From contig NC_088915.1 of the NCBI RefSeq assembly GCF_963576675.1, positions 45,971,501 to 46,035,500 of the forward strand: a DNA stretch of 64,000 bases. The letters are read 5' to 3'. The number at the start of each line of letters is the position of its first letter. Position 1 is the first letter of the stretch. Source of the DNA: Euphorbia lathyris (taxonomy: Eukaryota > Streptophyta > Magnoliopsida > Malpighiales > Euphorbiaceae). The translations under genes were made by a program, and so were the position numbers. Below are positions 23,001 through 31,760 of the stretch, piece by piece. The notes beneath the pieces are model-generated. The model saw nothing but the letters and a program-made list of their open reading frames with translations, ran no database searches and had not been told where the DNA came from.

Positions 23001-23446
23001 CACCCCTTAGAAATCATTTTACCCATAGATTTCAGAGTAATCTGTTTTAGCTTAACTTCCTTATCCTCCATTCCTTTAAGTTCAACAGCCTTGCCAGTCT
23101 TATGTACTACTAACATGTTTTTGTCAAAATCAAAAGTAATAGGAGTATGCATACGCATCCAATCAGCCCCTAAAATCAGATCATAGTCTCCCAATTCTAA
23201 GACTCTGAAATGAAAAGCAAACCTGGTCTGATTCATGGACCATACACAATCATTACACTTAGACTGGACCACCAATTGCCTACCATCCGCCACTGTTACT
23301 GTCACCAACTTAACTCGCACAAGAGGAAGCTTCGTAGAATCCGCAAAGTTAGAATCCACAAAGCTGTGGGTACTGCCACTATCTATTAAGATCTGAATAG
23401 GTCGCTTCTGCAAAATGCCTTTCAATTTAAGAGTACCACTGGTCAC
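20028..23446 (-). pseudogene. Gypsy pol: protease, RT, RNase H, integrase, chromodomain; frameshifted
   Basis: Translation in element order gives an aspartic protease (ILIDSGSTHSFVD near 23400), reverse transcriptase with FFDDILIYSDS in place of the YxDD motif, RNase H (LECDASG and KTDHESIKHL), an integrase zinc region (H-H then CDTCLRC), the catalytic Asp-Asp-Glu residues (MDFVEK, VSDRD, TERLNQ) and a chromodomain-like end (LILWSGFSAVDTTWED). Frameshifts lie near 22655 (T/A run), near 21600 (T run) and near 20900, so four partial frames cover the gene. The enzymes would copy element RNA to DNA and insert it; a chromodomain directs insertion in related elements. The gene is not functional as it stands. 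Confidence 0.85.
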
Positions 23447-23479
23447 TCCCCCTTCTAAAGCATGAATGGACAGTGAAAT

Positions 23480-24444
23480 CTACTCTGGTGGAACTTGTTC
23501 TGCCTCTTCTTGAATTATTTCCTCACAACCTTCTTCTGGCTCCTCCATATCTTCCTCCAAACTGTCCTTAGTGTTGAGCATGTTCAATTTCTTAGTAGTA
23601 CAGACATGACTAGGAAAATACTTATCATTGCATTTCCAACAAACACCTGGTGTGCGTTTGACATAAGAATTTGTATTACTAGTATGAGGATGGCTATCAG
23701 GTTGTTTCTGGTTAAGAGTGTCTGTGATTGGTGGTTTGGTATTGGAAGAATTCCATGGCATTAAAGGAGACCGAAAAGTAGGCTTAGGTTTAATAGCTTC
23801 TAACATAGCATTAAACTGATTCTCCTGGAACTTAGCTTGTTTAACAGCAGTATAAAGATCATCAGGTTGAAAAGATCTTACCGCAGAACGTAATTCCGGT
23901 TTAAGTCCAGCAATGAAACTGTTTCTGTAAAATGCATCATTGATCATTGGATATAACTTCTCCAATCGAAGCTTAACTTCTTCGAATTTATCTTGGAAGG
24001 CGTCTACAGTTGTATTTTGCCTGAGTTGTGTTAACTGCTTCACCGCATCCTAAATTGTAGTATCTGGAAATCGTTTCGCCAATTCCTCTACAAATCCAGG
24101 CCAAGTAATCTTGGAATTCAGAGGACTCCAATTACGAAACCATTTCTCGGCTCTACCTTGCAAAAACAAGCCGGCAAGATCTACCTTCCGATCCTCCTGC
24201 ACTTCAAAAATCTGGAAGTATTTTTCACATTTGCCAATCCAAACTTCAACTTCAGATCCATTGAACAACGGCAATTAGCACTTCGGTAGCAATTTGTTGA
24301 AATAAGCAGGTTTAGAATTATTCTGATCGGAACTTTGAAAATTGACGGGAGCGCTAGCGAGAATTCCTTTACCAAAATTTGATGTAGAAGCATAAGTATG
24401 AGAAGGAGAAGGTATGGATTCAAATGACCTTTATATAGGAGCAT
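23480..24444 (-). pseudogene. Gypsy gag with nonsense codons and no start
   Basis: One frame reads through AYFNKLLPK, LPLFNGSEVEVWIGKCEKYF and FLQGRAEKWFRNW, the standard retrotransposon gag region, then KQLRQN-type sequence and a zinc knuckle-like CWKCNDKYFPSHVC. In-frame stops lie near 24276 (TAA) and near 24051 (TAG). The reading frame goes up to a TAA next to a TATATAAAG box at about 24431-24440, with no ATG. This suggests that the end of the LTR, the primer binding site and the gag start were deleted. Confidence 0.75.
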
Positions 24445-24819
24445 AATTACTCAGGTTACTTAATGATAGGGGTCAAAAACCCCTATCTTTGGGTATGGTT
24501 TTAGGACGGGTTTTAGCGTTATTTAGTTAATAAGCGAGCAATTCTCGCATTTAAATGCTTTTGTGTGAGTTAGTTAGAAATTGGAAATGTTTTATTTACT
24601 TTTCGTTGTTTAGGCTCGTTTTATGATCAATTTATGCAAATACGGCCAAAATGGCATGCATATTATAATTCTGTTATCTTTTGAAGCTAATTGATCCGTC
24701 AAAAGTCGCACCAAACGAAGTGTTTGCTCAAAATAAGCGATTGGCGGGTCAATTTAGCCTTTAGACTAATGTTATCTGGAGTTTCTGTGCATGCGCGGGG
24801 GCGCGCGGGGGCGTATCGG

Positions 24820-25049
24820 GCAAGACTGCTCGACGAACTGGCCTATTTTAGGCCAGCTCACCGAGCAGGCCCTCAGGGGCCTGCTCGGGCGAGCTGGCGC
24901 GGCCAGCTCGCGGCGAGCTGGCCTTCGTAGGCCTGCTCGCCGAGCAGGCCCTCTGGAGGCATGCTCGCCGAGCAGGCCCTCAGAGGCCTGCTCGCGACGA
25001 GCAGTGCCTATTCGCCGAGCAGCTCGCCCTGCTCGGCGAGCAGACCTGC
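24820..25049. repeat. GC-rich palindrome array in the LTR
   Basis: About 230 bp are built from variants of GGCCTGCTCGGCGAGCAGG and GAGCTGGCC in both orientations. The array can fold into many alternative hairpins. The 3' LTR has the counterpart at about 32157-32400 with a different number and order of units. The surrounding LTR is AT-rich, so base composition changes sharply here. ORF-like readings through it are by-products of the repeat. Confidence 0.85.
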
Positions 25050-25050
25050 G

Positions 25051-25169
25051 GGAATTGGTCAAAAAGACCAATTCCGCCCCCACGACTCCACGATCGTCCC
25101 CACGACTTCCTACCTGCATAAGGACACGAAATAGGTCATCAAAAGGGCCCGAGCCACGCCTATAAATAG
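25051..25169 (+). promoter_or_regulatory. Athila-3 LTR promoter: perfect hairpin plus TATA box
   Basis: A perfect 10-bp inverted repeat with an AAAAA loop (GGAATTGGTC 25051-25060, GACCAATTCC 25066-25075) lies 85 bp upstream of a TATAAATAG box (25161-25169). The 3' LTR has both (32402-32426 and 32512-32520) unchanged. The promoter role is inferred from the TATA box. Confidence 0.65.
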
Positions 25170-26123
25170 GATTTTTCCAATGTAATTAGGCATCTTTCAT
25201 TATTTGTAAATTACTTTAGCTTTCCCCTTGAATTTCCTCTCCATCTCCTCCATCTTCTTCGACCTCCATTGAAGCTCCTTTAAAGCTGTTCTCGAGGAAT
25301 ATTCAAGGTCCGTCCTTAAGACCTAGGAAGCCGATTACAGAGTAGACAGGTTCCTTGAAAAGGATTTTCGTATCTCCTTTTACCTTTCCTTGTTTGTACT
25401 CTTTGATACAGTCTATGAATCCTAGGCTAATTGTATCCTGTGACATTATCCTTCATCTTTAATAATATTTTAGCTCTTATTTTGTTCTATGCTTAATTGT
25501 TTAATCTCTATCTTACGCTTTATTCAATTGGTTTAACTCATTCAAAAGCCCCAAAATCGAGTAGGCACATATTGTGAGCTGAATCTGACCTAGTAAGAGC
25601 CTAGGAGATTGACGACCTCTTAGTTGATTAAGCCCAAATTGCTGAGCCTTAGACCTAGTTTCGGCCTTACAAGGGAATCACGCACTAGGAACTTCAGGAG
25701 GGTAAGTAGGGTTAATCGCCTTGAATACAAGTGACTTAGATTAGGTTTTTAATCAATAGACCTAATAACTTAACTTCATTATTATCGTTCATACCATGTT
25801 CCTTCGGGTAATTGCATTAGTGAAAGATCAATTAGGAGTAGTATAACTTAATTAGGAGTAGTTTAACTTAATTAGGCGTAGAATAACTTAGCAAGGATTA
25901 GATAACTTAGCTAGGAGTAGTATAATTCAACCTAGGAGTAGATTAACTTAAACAAACAAACTCAAAACCCACAAAGTCTAGATAACACCTGAGACCAAGT
26001 AATACTTGTGGTAAATAAGTCCTGTGGATTCGATACCTGGACTTTCCAGATTTTATTACTTGATAACGACGGGGTACACTTATCCCTTAGTGAGTCTTCT
26101 TCACCGAAGGCGCATCAAGTTTT

Positions 26124-26141
26124 TGGCGCCATTGCCGGGGA
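26124..26141 (+). other. Primer binding site, tRNA-Asp type
   Basis: TGGCGCCATTGCCGGGGA lies six bases after the LTR. It is complementary to the 3' end of plant tRNA-Asp except for one base, as is usual for Athila-like elements. Confidence 0.85.
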
Positions 26142-26686
26142 TTTATTTCTTCTGCAATATCGAACCAAAGGTCGATTTGTTAGTTTAGGCATTCATTGTA
26201 AATATCCTTTGTTTATAACATCTATACTTATTTATATACTTGTTTATATACTTAATTATATTCATACTTGCATATACAAATACTTGTTTGTTCGTTTATA
26301 CCTAAAAGTACATATGACCTTTCTATACTTGTTTACATCTACCGTGTTCTCTCATAACATGCGTAGTTGTTCATACCTATTCTTATTTATACTTGTTTAT
26401 ACAAACGTGTATGTATACTTTTAAATTCATCTATACTTTTCTGTCTGTGCTTGTTTATACATTTTTATACTTGTTCATTCTTATATTTATATTTGTTCAT
26501 ATTCTGAGTCATACTTATACATATTTGTTTATCTCTACTAGTTTGTACCATGTACATCAATCTATATCTGTCAATAATAAGAATACTTGTATAAAACTGT
26601 GCAACCTTGTATGATGTGTATAATTTTCTTTCATAAGAAAAAATTTCCGCTTTCATTTATTTCTTGTATTTATTTCTTCTCAGCAT
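26142..26686 (+). repeat. Athila-3 leader with degenerate short repeats
   Basis: Between primer binding site and gag, mainly at 26215-26530, words like TATACTTGTTTATAC recur about fifteen times in varied form. No gene is present. A splice or packaging role cannot be judged from one copy. Confidence 0.6.
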
Positions 26687-28120
26687 ATGCCTACAAGATC
26701 AGCAAGAATACCGTGTGTCCCTCTTAACCCTAAACTTGAACGTACTCTTCGCAGGAGCAAACAGATTGGAAAGCTAAAGCAAGACGAGATCATCGAGCCT
26801 ATCAAGATGACTGACAATGAACGGAACAATGAACGGAACACTGAGAACACCGGGCCAGAAAATGACACTCGTCTGATGAGTGAGATCCTGGCACCACACC
26901 AACACCAGCATTTGTCCGGCATTGCCGCTCCGAATATTCCGGCCAATACATACGAAATCAAGTCCGGTATAATTCACTTGATCCAACAGACCGGATTGTT
27001 TGGAGGGGAAGCACATAAGAGCCCGAATGATCACCTGGACCGCTTCCTAATGTGCGCAGACACTGCAAGAACAAATGGGGTTCCCCAAGATGCTGCTAGG
27101 CTGAAGTTGTTCCCATTTTCTCTAACTGGGCAGGCTTTGGAATGGCTGAGAACACTGGAGCCCGGATCAATCACGACTTGGGCAGGATTGGAGAAGGAAT
27201 TCTTGTCCTACTACTTTCCTCCTTCGAAGACAGCAATGCTCAGGGGTGAGATCACATCCTTCCACCAACCTGAGCACGAAGCGCTCCACACATCTTGGAC
27301 CCGATTCAAAAAAATGCTGCGCATATGCCCTCATCATGACATACCCAAGCATCAATTGGTGAGCATCTTCTACCACGGATTGACACCCACCAACAGGGCT
27401 ATTGTAGACTCCGCAGCGGGTGGAGATTTGTTTAGGAAGACAGCAACAGAGGCGTATGACATGATTAACGAGCTGGCTAGGAAGAGCGTGCAGTGGCAAG
27501 AGGAGAAACTCGCTGGCCCCACAAGGCAGCGGGTGTTTGCTGTGGAAGAGCAAGAACAAAATCCAAGTGTTGCGGATATAAGTAGGAAGATGGACGTCCT
27601 GTTGGCTAAATTTAGCCAACCTCCCACCTGTGTGCACTGTGGCGACGACCACCATGGAAAGGACTGTCAGGCAGGGAGCCCTTTCGCTGGAGATGGGGTG
27701 GAGATGGTCAATTATGTTGGGGGGCAACCGAGGTACAACCAGAACTATAACAAATACAACCACAACAACCACAACTCCTACAACAACAACAACAACTATA
27801 GGAGGACTCAGCACCCGAACCTATCTTACGGGAATTCAAATCAGAATGTGCTTCGACCTCCCAGCGGTTTTGTTCATGAACATAGAGAGAAGGAGCTTGG
27901 CATTCCCCCATATCAACAGCAGAACCAAGGACCAATGCAACCTCCTAAGGAATCTGACGAGGTAGTTACTCTCTTGAAGGAAATCTCGGCTAGGCTTGCC
28001 AACAATGAAGCTTTCTGCAAGGATCTGAGCAATCAGGTAGCCCAGATCAATAGGAACAAGCAGGAAAGACCACAGGGTTCTCTCCCAAGCACAACAGAGA
28101 AGAATCCAAAGATCCTGTGA
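26687..28120 (+). CDS. Athila-3 gag protein
   Basis: This 477-residue ORF is intact, from MPTRSARIPC to its stop. Residues about 110-270 form the retrotransposon gag region (LKLFPFSLTGQALEWLRTL, then FLSYYFPPSKTAMLR). Residues 315-327 are a zinc knuckle of the form CX2CX3HX4C (CVHCGDDHHGKDC), which would bind element RNA. Residues about 343-375 are rich in Asn and Tyr, encoded by an AAC-rich tract (27735-27805). The C-terminal end is a short coiled-coil-like segment. Gag forms the particle in which reverse transcription takes place. No protease or pol follows in any frame, so Gag would have to be processed and joined by pol from another element. Confidence 0.93.
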   Translation: MPTRSARIPCVPLNPKLERTLRRSKQIGKLKQDEIIEPIKMTDNERNNERNTENTGPENDTRLMSEILAPHQHQHLSGIAAPNIPANTYEIKSGIIHLIQQTGLFGGEAHKSPNDHLDRFLMCADTARTNGVPQDAARLKLFPFSLTGQALEWLRTLEPGSITTWAGLEKEFLSYYFPPSKTAMLRGEITSFHQPEHEALHTSWTRFKKMLRICPHHDIPKHQLVSIFYHGLTPTNRAIVDSAAGGDLFRKTATEAYDMINELARKSVQWQEEKLAGPTRQRVFAVEEQEQNPSVADISRKMDVLLAKFSQPPTCVHCGDDHHGKDCQAGSPFAGDGVEMVNYVGGQPRYNQNYNKYNHNNHNSYNNNNNYRRTQHPNLSYGNSNQNVLRPPSGFVHEHREKELGIPPYQQQNQGPMQPPKESDEVVTLLKEISARLANNEAFCKDLSNQVAQINRNKQERPQGSLPSTTEKNPKIL

Positions 28121-28315
28121 AAGGATTGAGTAAGGGGGAGAAATCGAGTTCTCCTCGGTTTAAATTCAAAGCTTGAACAATTATTTCTGCATTTTTCTTC
28201 TCCTTTTGTTTTTGTTAGTCTTGGTTGTTAATTTTTAATTCGCATTTTTATTACATTGTCAAGCTTTGCACCCCATACTCTCTCTAAAAAAAATACATAA
28301 AATAAAGATAAGGAT

Positions 28316-28977
28316 AGGGGATGACTCATCATCCCCTTCCTTACCTTCTTCTTTCTTTCTTTCTTTCTTTTTCATTCTCTTCTTCTCTCTTTTTCTTTTT
28401 TTTACAAAACCTAAACCTCAAATCCTCCATACTAACCCGAATTCAACAACTAAGGTATGTATTCTTACCTATTTTTGATTTCTAACATGTTTCTAGGTTT
28501 AGATTTTAGTTTAGGGTGTTAATTTTTGAGATTTGGGACAAAACCTAAGTTTTGGGTTTTTATCTTTTTTCTCAAATAACTTTTTACTTGCTTTTAATTC
28601 TTGATATTCTTGCAATATATAGTTACATTATGATCAATATGTGGTTTGGGTATGATTTTTGTTCTTAATTTGTGAATATTTGGAGAAATTGCTCAATTTG
28701 GGTAAAATCTCCATTTTAGCTCAAAGTTCAACTATTCAGTTTATAGTTGACAACTTTCCAATAGAATTCTATATCACATTCTTAACACATTTTAGTCACT
28801 GGGCATCTCTAATTTTGCACGAATTTAGAATTACGGGTAAATTACTTAGGGACTAAAAGCTTATGATTTTGGTCCCTAAGTTTCTAAACTATGGTTTTAC
28901 CTATTTATTGGTTATTTGGAGGTTTATGTTTATGTTTGTAAAGAGATTCTAACTAGTCCGTTTGGTCTATCTCTCAG
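28316..28977 (+). promoter_or_regulatory. Leader of the second Athila-3 ORF: hairpin, pyrimidine tract and intron
   Basis: A perfect 9-bp hairpin with CTCA loop (AGGGGATGA 28316-28324, TCATCCCCT 28329-28337) precedes a TTTC/TTC-rich tract (28345-28400) like plant 5' UTRs. A good intron follows: donor AAG|GTATGT at 28455, branch-like CTAAC at about 28949, acceptor CTCTCAG ending at 28977 (523 bp). Splicing places the ATG at 28983 five bases into the next exon. Athila-type elements are known to use spliced RNA for downstream ORFs; here a separate promoter is also possible. Confidence 0.55.
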
Positions 28978-28982
28978 GCACT

Positions 28983-30185
28983 ATGGGAAGGAAAGGCAAG
29001 GCCAAGATCACAGTGGACAATGAAGCCGACTCTGACATCGAATTCAGTGACGCTCTGCAAGCTAAGTATAACCCACCTTTTGGGCTAGTCGATGAGAGAG
29101 AGGGGCTGTTGTATCATTGGTTTTCTAGGCAAGAACTTGCCACTCTAATCATTGTTGACCAGAAATATCTAGCATCCATAGGTCTGGAAAAGGATTTCAA
29201 TGAAATCCTAAAATTCCACGGTTGGCATAGACTGGCCACAAAAAGGACCCTAGTGTATTACAATTTCACTGTAGAATTTCTGACCACCTTGAAAAATGAG
29301 TTACCTGTGGAGTGTGGTAAGCATTCTTTCAGACTGAACGGTGTACCCTATCGTCTCAGTGACACTACGTTAGCAGCCTTGATGGGAGTCTATAACCATC
29401 CAGAGGCAGTCTCGGGTTTTGAGGAACCCATGACAAAAGATAAATCTTGGGAACAATTAACAGGATTATCAGAATTTGACTCCCGCACTGCTAGCCCAAT
29501 CCACCTCTTAGACCAAGTGCTAAACCTTGTACACAAGTTTGTGGCTCACAACTTGTTAGGCAAAAATGAGAGCAATAAGATCTCAAAGACAGAATTGCTC
29601 ATACTGTGGTGTGTGGCCAACCATAAACCCGTTAATAGTATCAAAGCCATCTTTGAAGGCTTTTCAAGCCAAACAAGTAAAAAACGCGGGTCCATTGGCC
29701 TCGGACATTTGGTTACCAACTTCCTTGATAACCAATTCAAAGATTTGGACATTCAGGAAGATGGTTTCCACCCCACCTTGCTTAACTCCACATTTCTGGG
29801 AAAATCTACTTTCCATTCAGTTTTGAACAGGAACTCATTTGGAGGAGCAAGCTCAAGTGGGAGGGCAAGAAAACGGGCAAGAAACCTACCACGACTAAGA
29901 GAGGGAGAGCACGACGAACTTGAGGAAGAAGAAGCTGCAGCAGCAGATGACCAAATGGAACACCAAGGGCCGGGGACGGAGGCCCAATTCCACGCCATTA
30001 ACACCATGATGGCAGAAATGAGAGACCTTAACCTTCGGACCTTCAATACTGTTCAACAAATGGACCAACGGTTCACTACCTTCGAACAGAACATGGACTG
30101 GAGGCTCACGGGCCTTGAATATGTAGCGGCAGACTACTGTGAGCGCTACAACATGCAGTGGCCATCTCCCCCGGCCGATCAGTAA
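28983..30185 (+). CDS. Athila-type second ORF protein (400 residues)
   Basis: This is the intact member of the ORF family seen broken at 261-1044, 9668-10889 and 11960-12883. I chose the ATG at 28983 (MGRKGKAK) rather than an in-frame ATG at 28962 because the latter lies in the predicted intron. Residues about 75-105 hold FHGWHRLATKRTLVYYN and VEFLTTL, the conserved block. About 165-205 hold LLDQVLNLVHKFVAHNLLG. A basic stretch (GRARKRARNLPRLR, about 293-306) may be a nuclear localisation signal. An acidic run (LEEEEAAAADD) and a coiled coil (about 338-380) follow. The family is annotated as Athila ORF-1 or putative plant transposon protein; its function is not known. Retention in a pol-less element suggests it acts together with gag. 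Confidence 0.85.
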   Translation: MGRKGKAKITVDNEADSDIEFSDALQAKYNPPFGLVDEREGLLYHWFSRQELATLIIVDQKYLASIGLEKDFNEILKFHGWHRLATKRTLVYYNFTVEFLTTLKNELPVECGKHSFRLNGVPYRLSDTTLAALMGVYNHPEAVSGFEEPMTKDKSWEQLTGLSEFDSRTASPIHLLDQVLNLVHKFVAHNLLGKNESNKISKTELLILWCVANHKPVNSIKAIFEGFSSQTSKKRGSIGLGHLVTNFLDNQFKDLDIQEDGFHPTLLNSTFLGKSTFHSVLNRNSFGGASSSGRARKRARNLPRLREGEHDELEEEEAAAADDQMEHQGPGTEAQFHAINTMMAEMRDLNLRTFNTVQQMDQRFTTFEQNMDWRLTGLEYVAADYCERYNMQWPSPPADQ

Positions 30186-31760
30186 GTTGTCTTCTCCACC
30201 CTAACTTTTTACACTTGTTCTTTATGATTTGTGATGCAATGTTAGAACTTATTGCATATTTTTAGTGTGAGGAGGAGGGGTAGACAAACTTACAAAAATT
30301 GTATAATTTTTAAATTTTTGTTGCGTCGTGTCTAGTTTAGTTTTTGCGTTTTTCAGGTTTTATTTATGTTTTGCATGTTTAGGACCTAAAACCGTGAACC
30401 TCCTTCGAATCTAAACTTCGTTATTTGTCCTTGAGGGCTGAGAACCGAATCTAAGATTGCATGACAACTAGTTTAGGTGTAAGACACAATCCTTGTATCT
30501 GTAAAAGCATGAGCTAAAGTTTGCATTTAGACCCTACTTTTGAAGAAATGCTAAAATCATTACTTAGGTAGATAACTTAAGAATTGAAGGCATGTGATGT
30601 TAATCTTGAGTTTGGGGAGAACTAGTAAACACAAAATTGAAACCCAAAGAATTGTGAGTTGAATTTGAGCCTAAGAGCGAACATCAAAAAGCTCTTTTTC
30701 TTGACATTTTTGTGTGAATGCTTTGACTTGTGGAAAGATTACAGATTTTGCACCTAATAGTGTGTTGAACCTACATGCAATGATTTAAGATGATAAACGA
30801 TGAATCAGCCTCATTAGAATTAACCATTTTCTTTACCTTATTTTCTCTTTTTCAACCACTCTAGGAAGCCCCTTTGAGCCTGTATTTTTGTAGTTTGTAG
30901 AATTTTTTCGTTCTAACCCTTATTTTTGCAAACTATCACTTAGTTTGTTACCTAACCCAAGTTTTTGCAAAGCTCAAATTGAGCCTTTGTTTTCTTCTAG
31001 TGCTTTTTCTTTGTTTATGGCATTATAGTAGCAAGCCAAAAGGCTAAGAAGTGAATGAGCATCACTATCCCAAAAAGAAAAAAAAAAGAAAAAAAAAGAA
31101 AAGAGAAAAACAAAAAAACAAAAAAAGAAAAGAAAAGAAAAGAGACGAACAAAAAGGGGAGAACTTCATTCCCCAGTTCTTAAAATCAAAAACGTCTCAA
31201 GAAAACGTTCTAAAAAGTGAATAGTGAATAAATAAAAAGCTCAGTCACTACATACTCGCTAAAGCCATTTTAACTTTGTTTTTCTAGCGCTAGAACTATT
31301 AACCCTTGTTGTACCTTTAACCCTCTAACCACATTACAACCCCAATTCGAGGCTGTTTTTGATATCATCGGAGTCATATAGCATAGTAGAGGAACTCGGA
31401 TGAACGTGCAAAATCAACGTAATCCTAAGCAAGAACATAAGCCGAGAGTAAACACTTTAGCCACCAAAATTGTGTGAAATGAGTAAACTACCTATGGTGA
31501 GGTGTTTTACTTAGCGATCCCCTCAAGCTCGTTTAATTGAACATGTGTCCTTTTTCTTAAAACATATGACCTATGATAATTGAAATGCGGCTTTTGGATA
31601 TCGTGTCTCTACTTTGTATTTCCGAATGCATGTAATTACAGATGCTCGAAATTGTGTCAAGCACCTAGTCAAACCGGGAGGTTTTCTAGCTTGCTTGTGA
31701 TTGCGGGTTTAGTTTTTTAGTTTACTTGGTGACAAGTAAAGTTTTAAGTGCGAGGAGGTT
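30186..31760 (+). other. Noncoding 3' internal region of Athila-3 with two polypurine tracts
   Basis: No ORF is credible. Right after the ORF comes TTTAGTGTGAGGAGGAGGGG (30261-30280). Next to the 3' LTR is GTTTTAAGTGCGAGGAGG (31741-31758), preceded by GGTGACAAGTAAAG. The two are 1480 bp apart. Between them is a 75-bp run of A and G with few C (31070-31145), otherwise AT-rich sequence. Confidence 0.75.

Larger units (their letters stand above)
24464..26117 (+). repeat. Athila-3 5' LTR (1654 bp)
   Basis: It matches the 3' LTR closely except for a roughly 45-bp gap near 24790 and changes within the GC-rich palindrome region. TATA box at 25161-25169. The last part has TTATTACTTGATAACGAC, typical of Athila LTR ends. 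Confidence 0.93.

Noticed and set aside
24772..25165. Long ORFs on both strands rich in Ala, Arg and Gly
   Set aside because: They are translations of the GC-rich palindrome array of the Athila-3 LTR; the 3' LTR gives similar but shifted frames.
27167..27814. 215-residue ORF opposite the Athila-3 gag
   Set aside because: It is an antisense shadow of the gag gene; the Val-rich part mirrors the Asn-rich tract.
28266..28478. Phe/Ser-rich ORF of 70 residues
   Set aside because: It is the translation of a CT-rich leader tract upstream of the second Athila-3 ORF.
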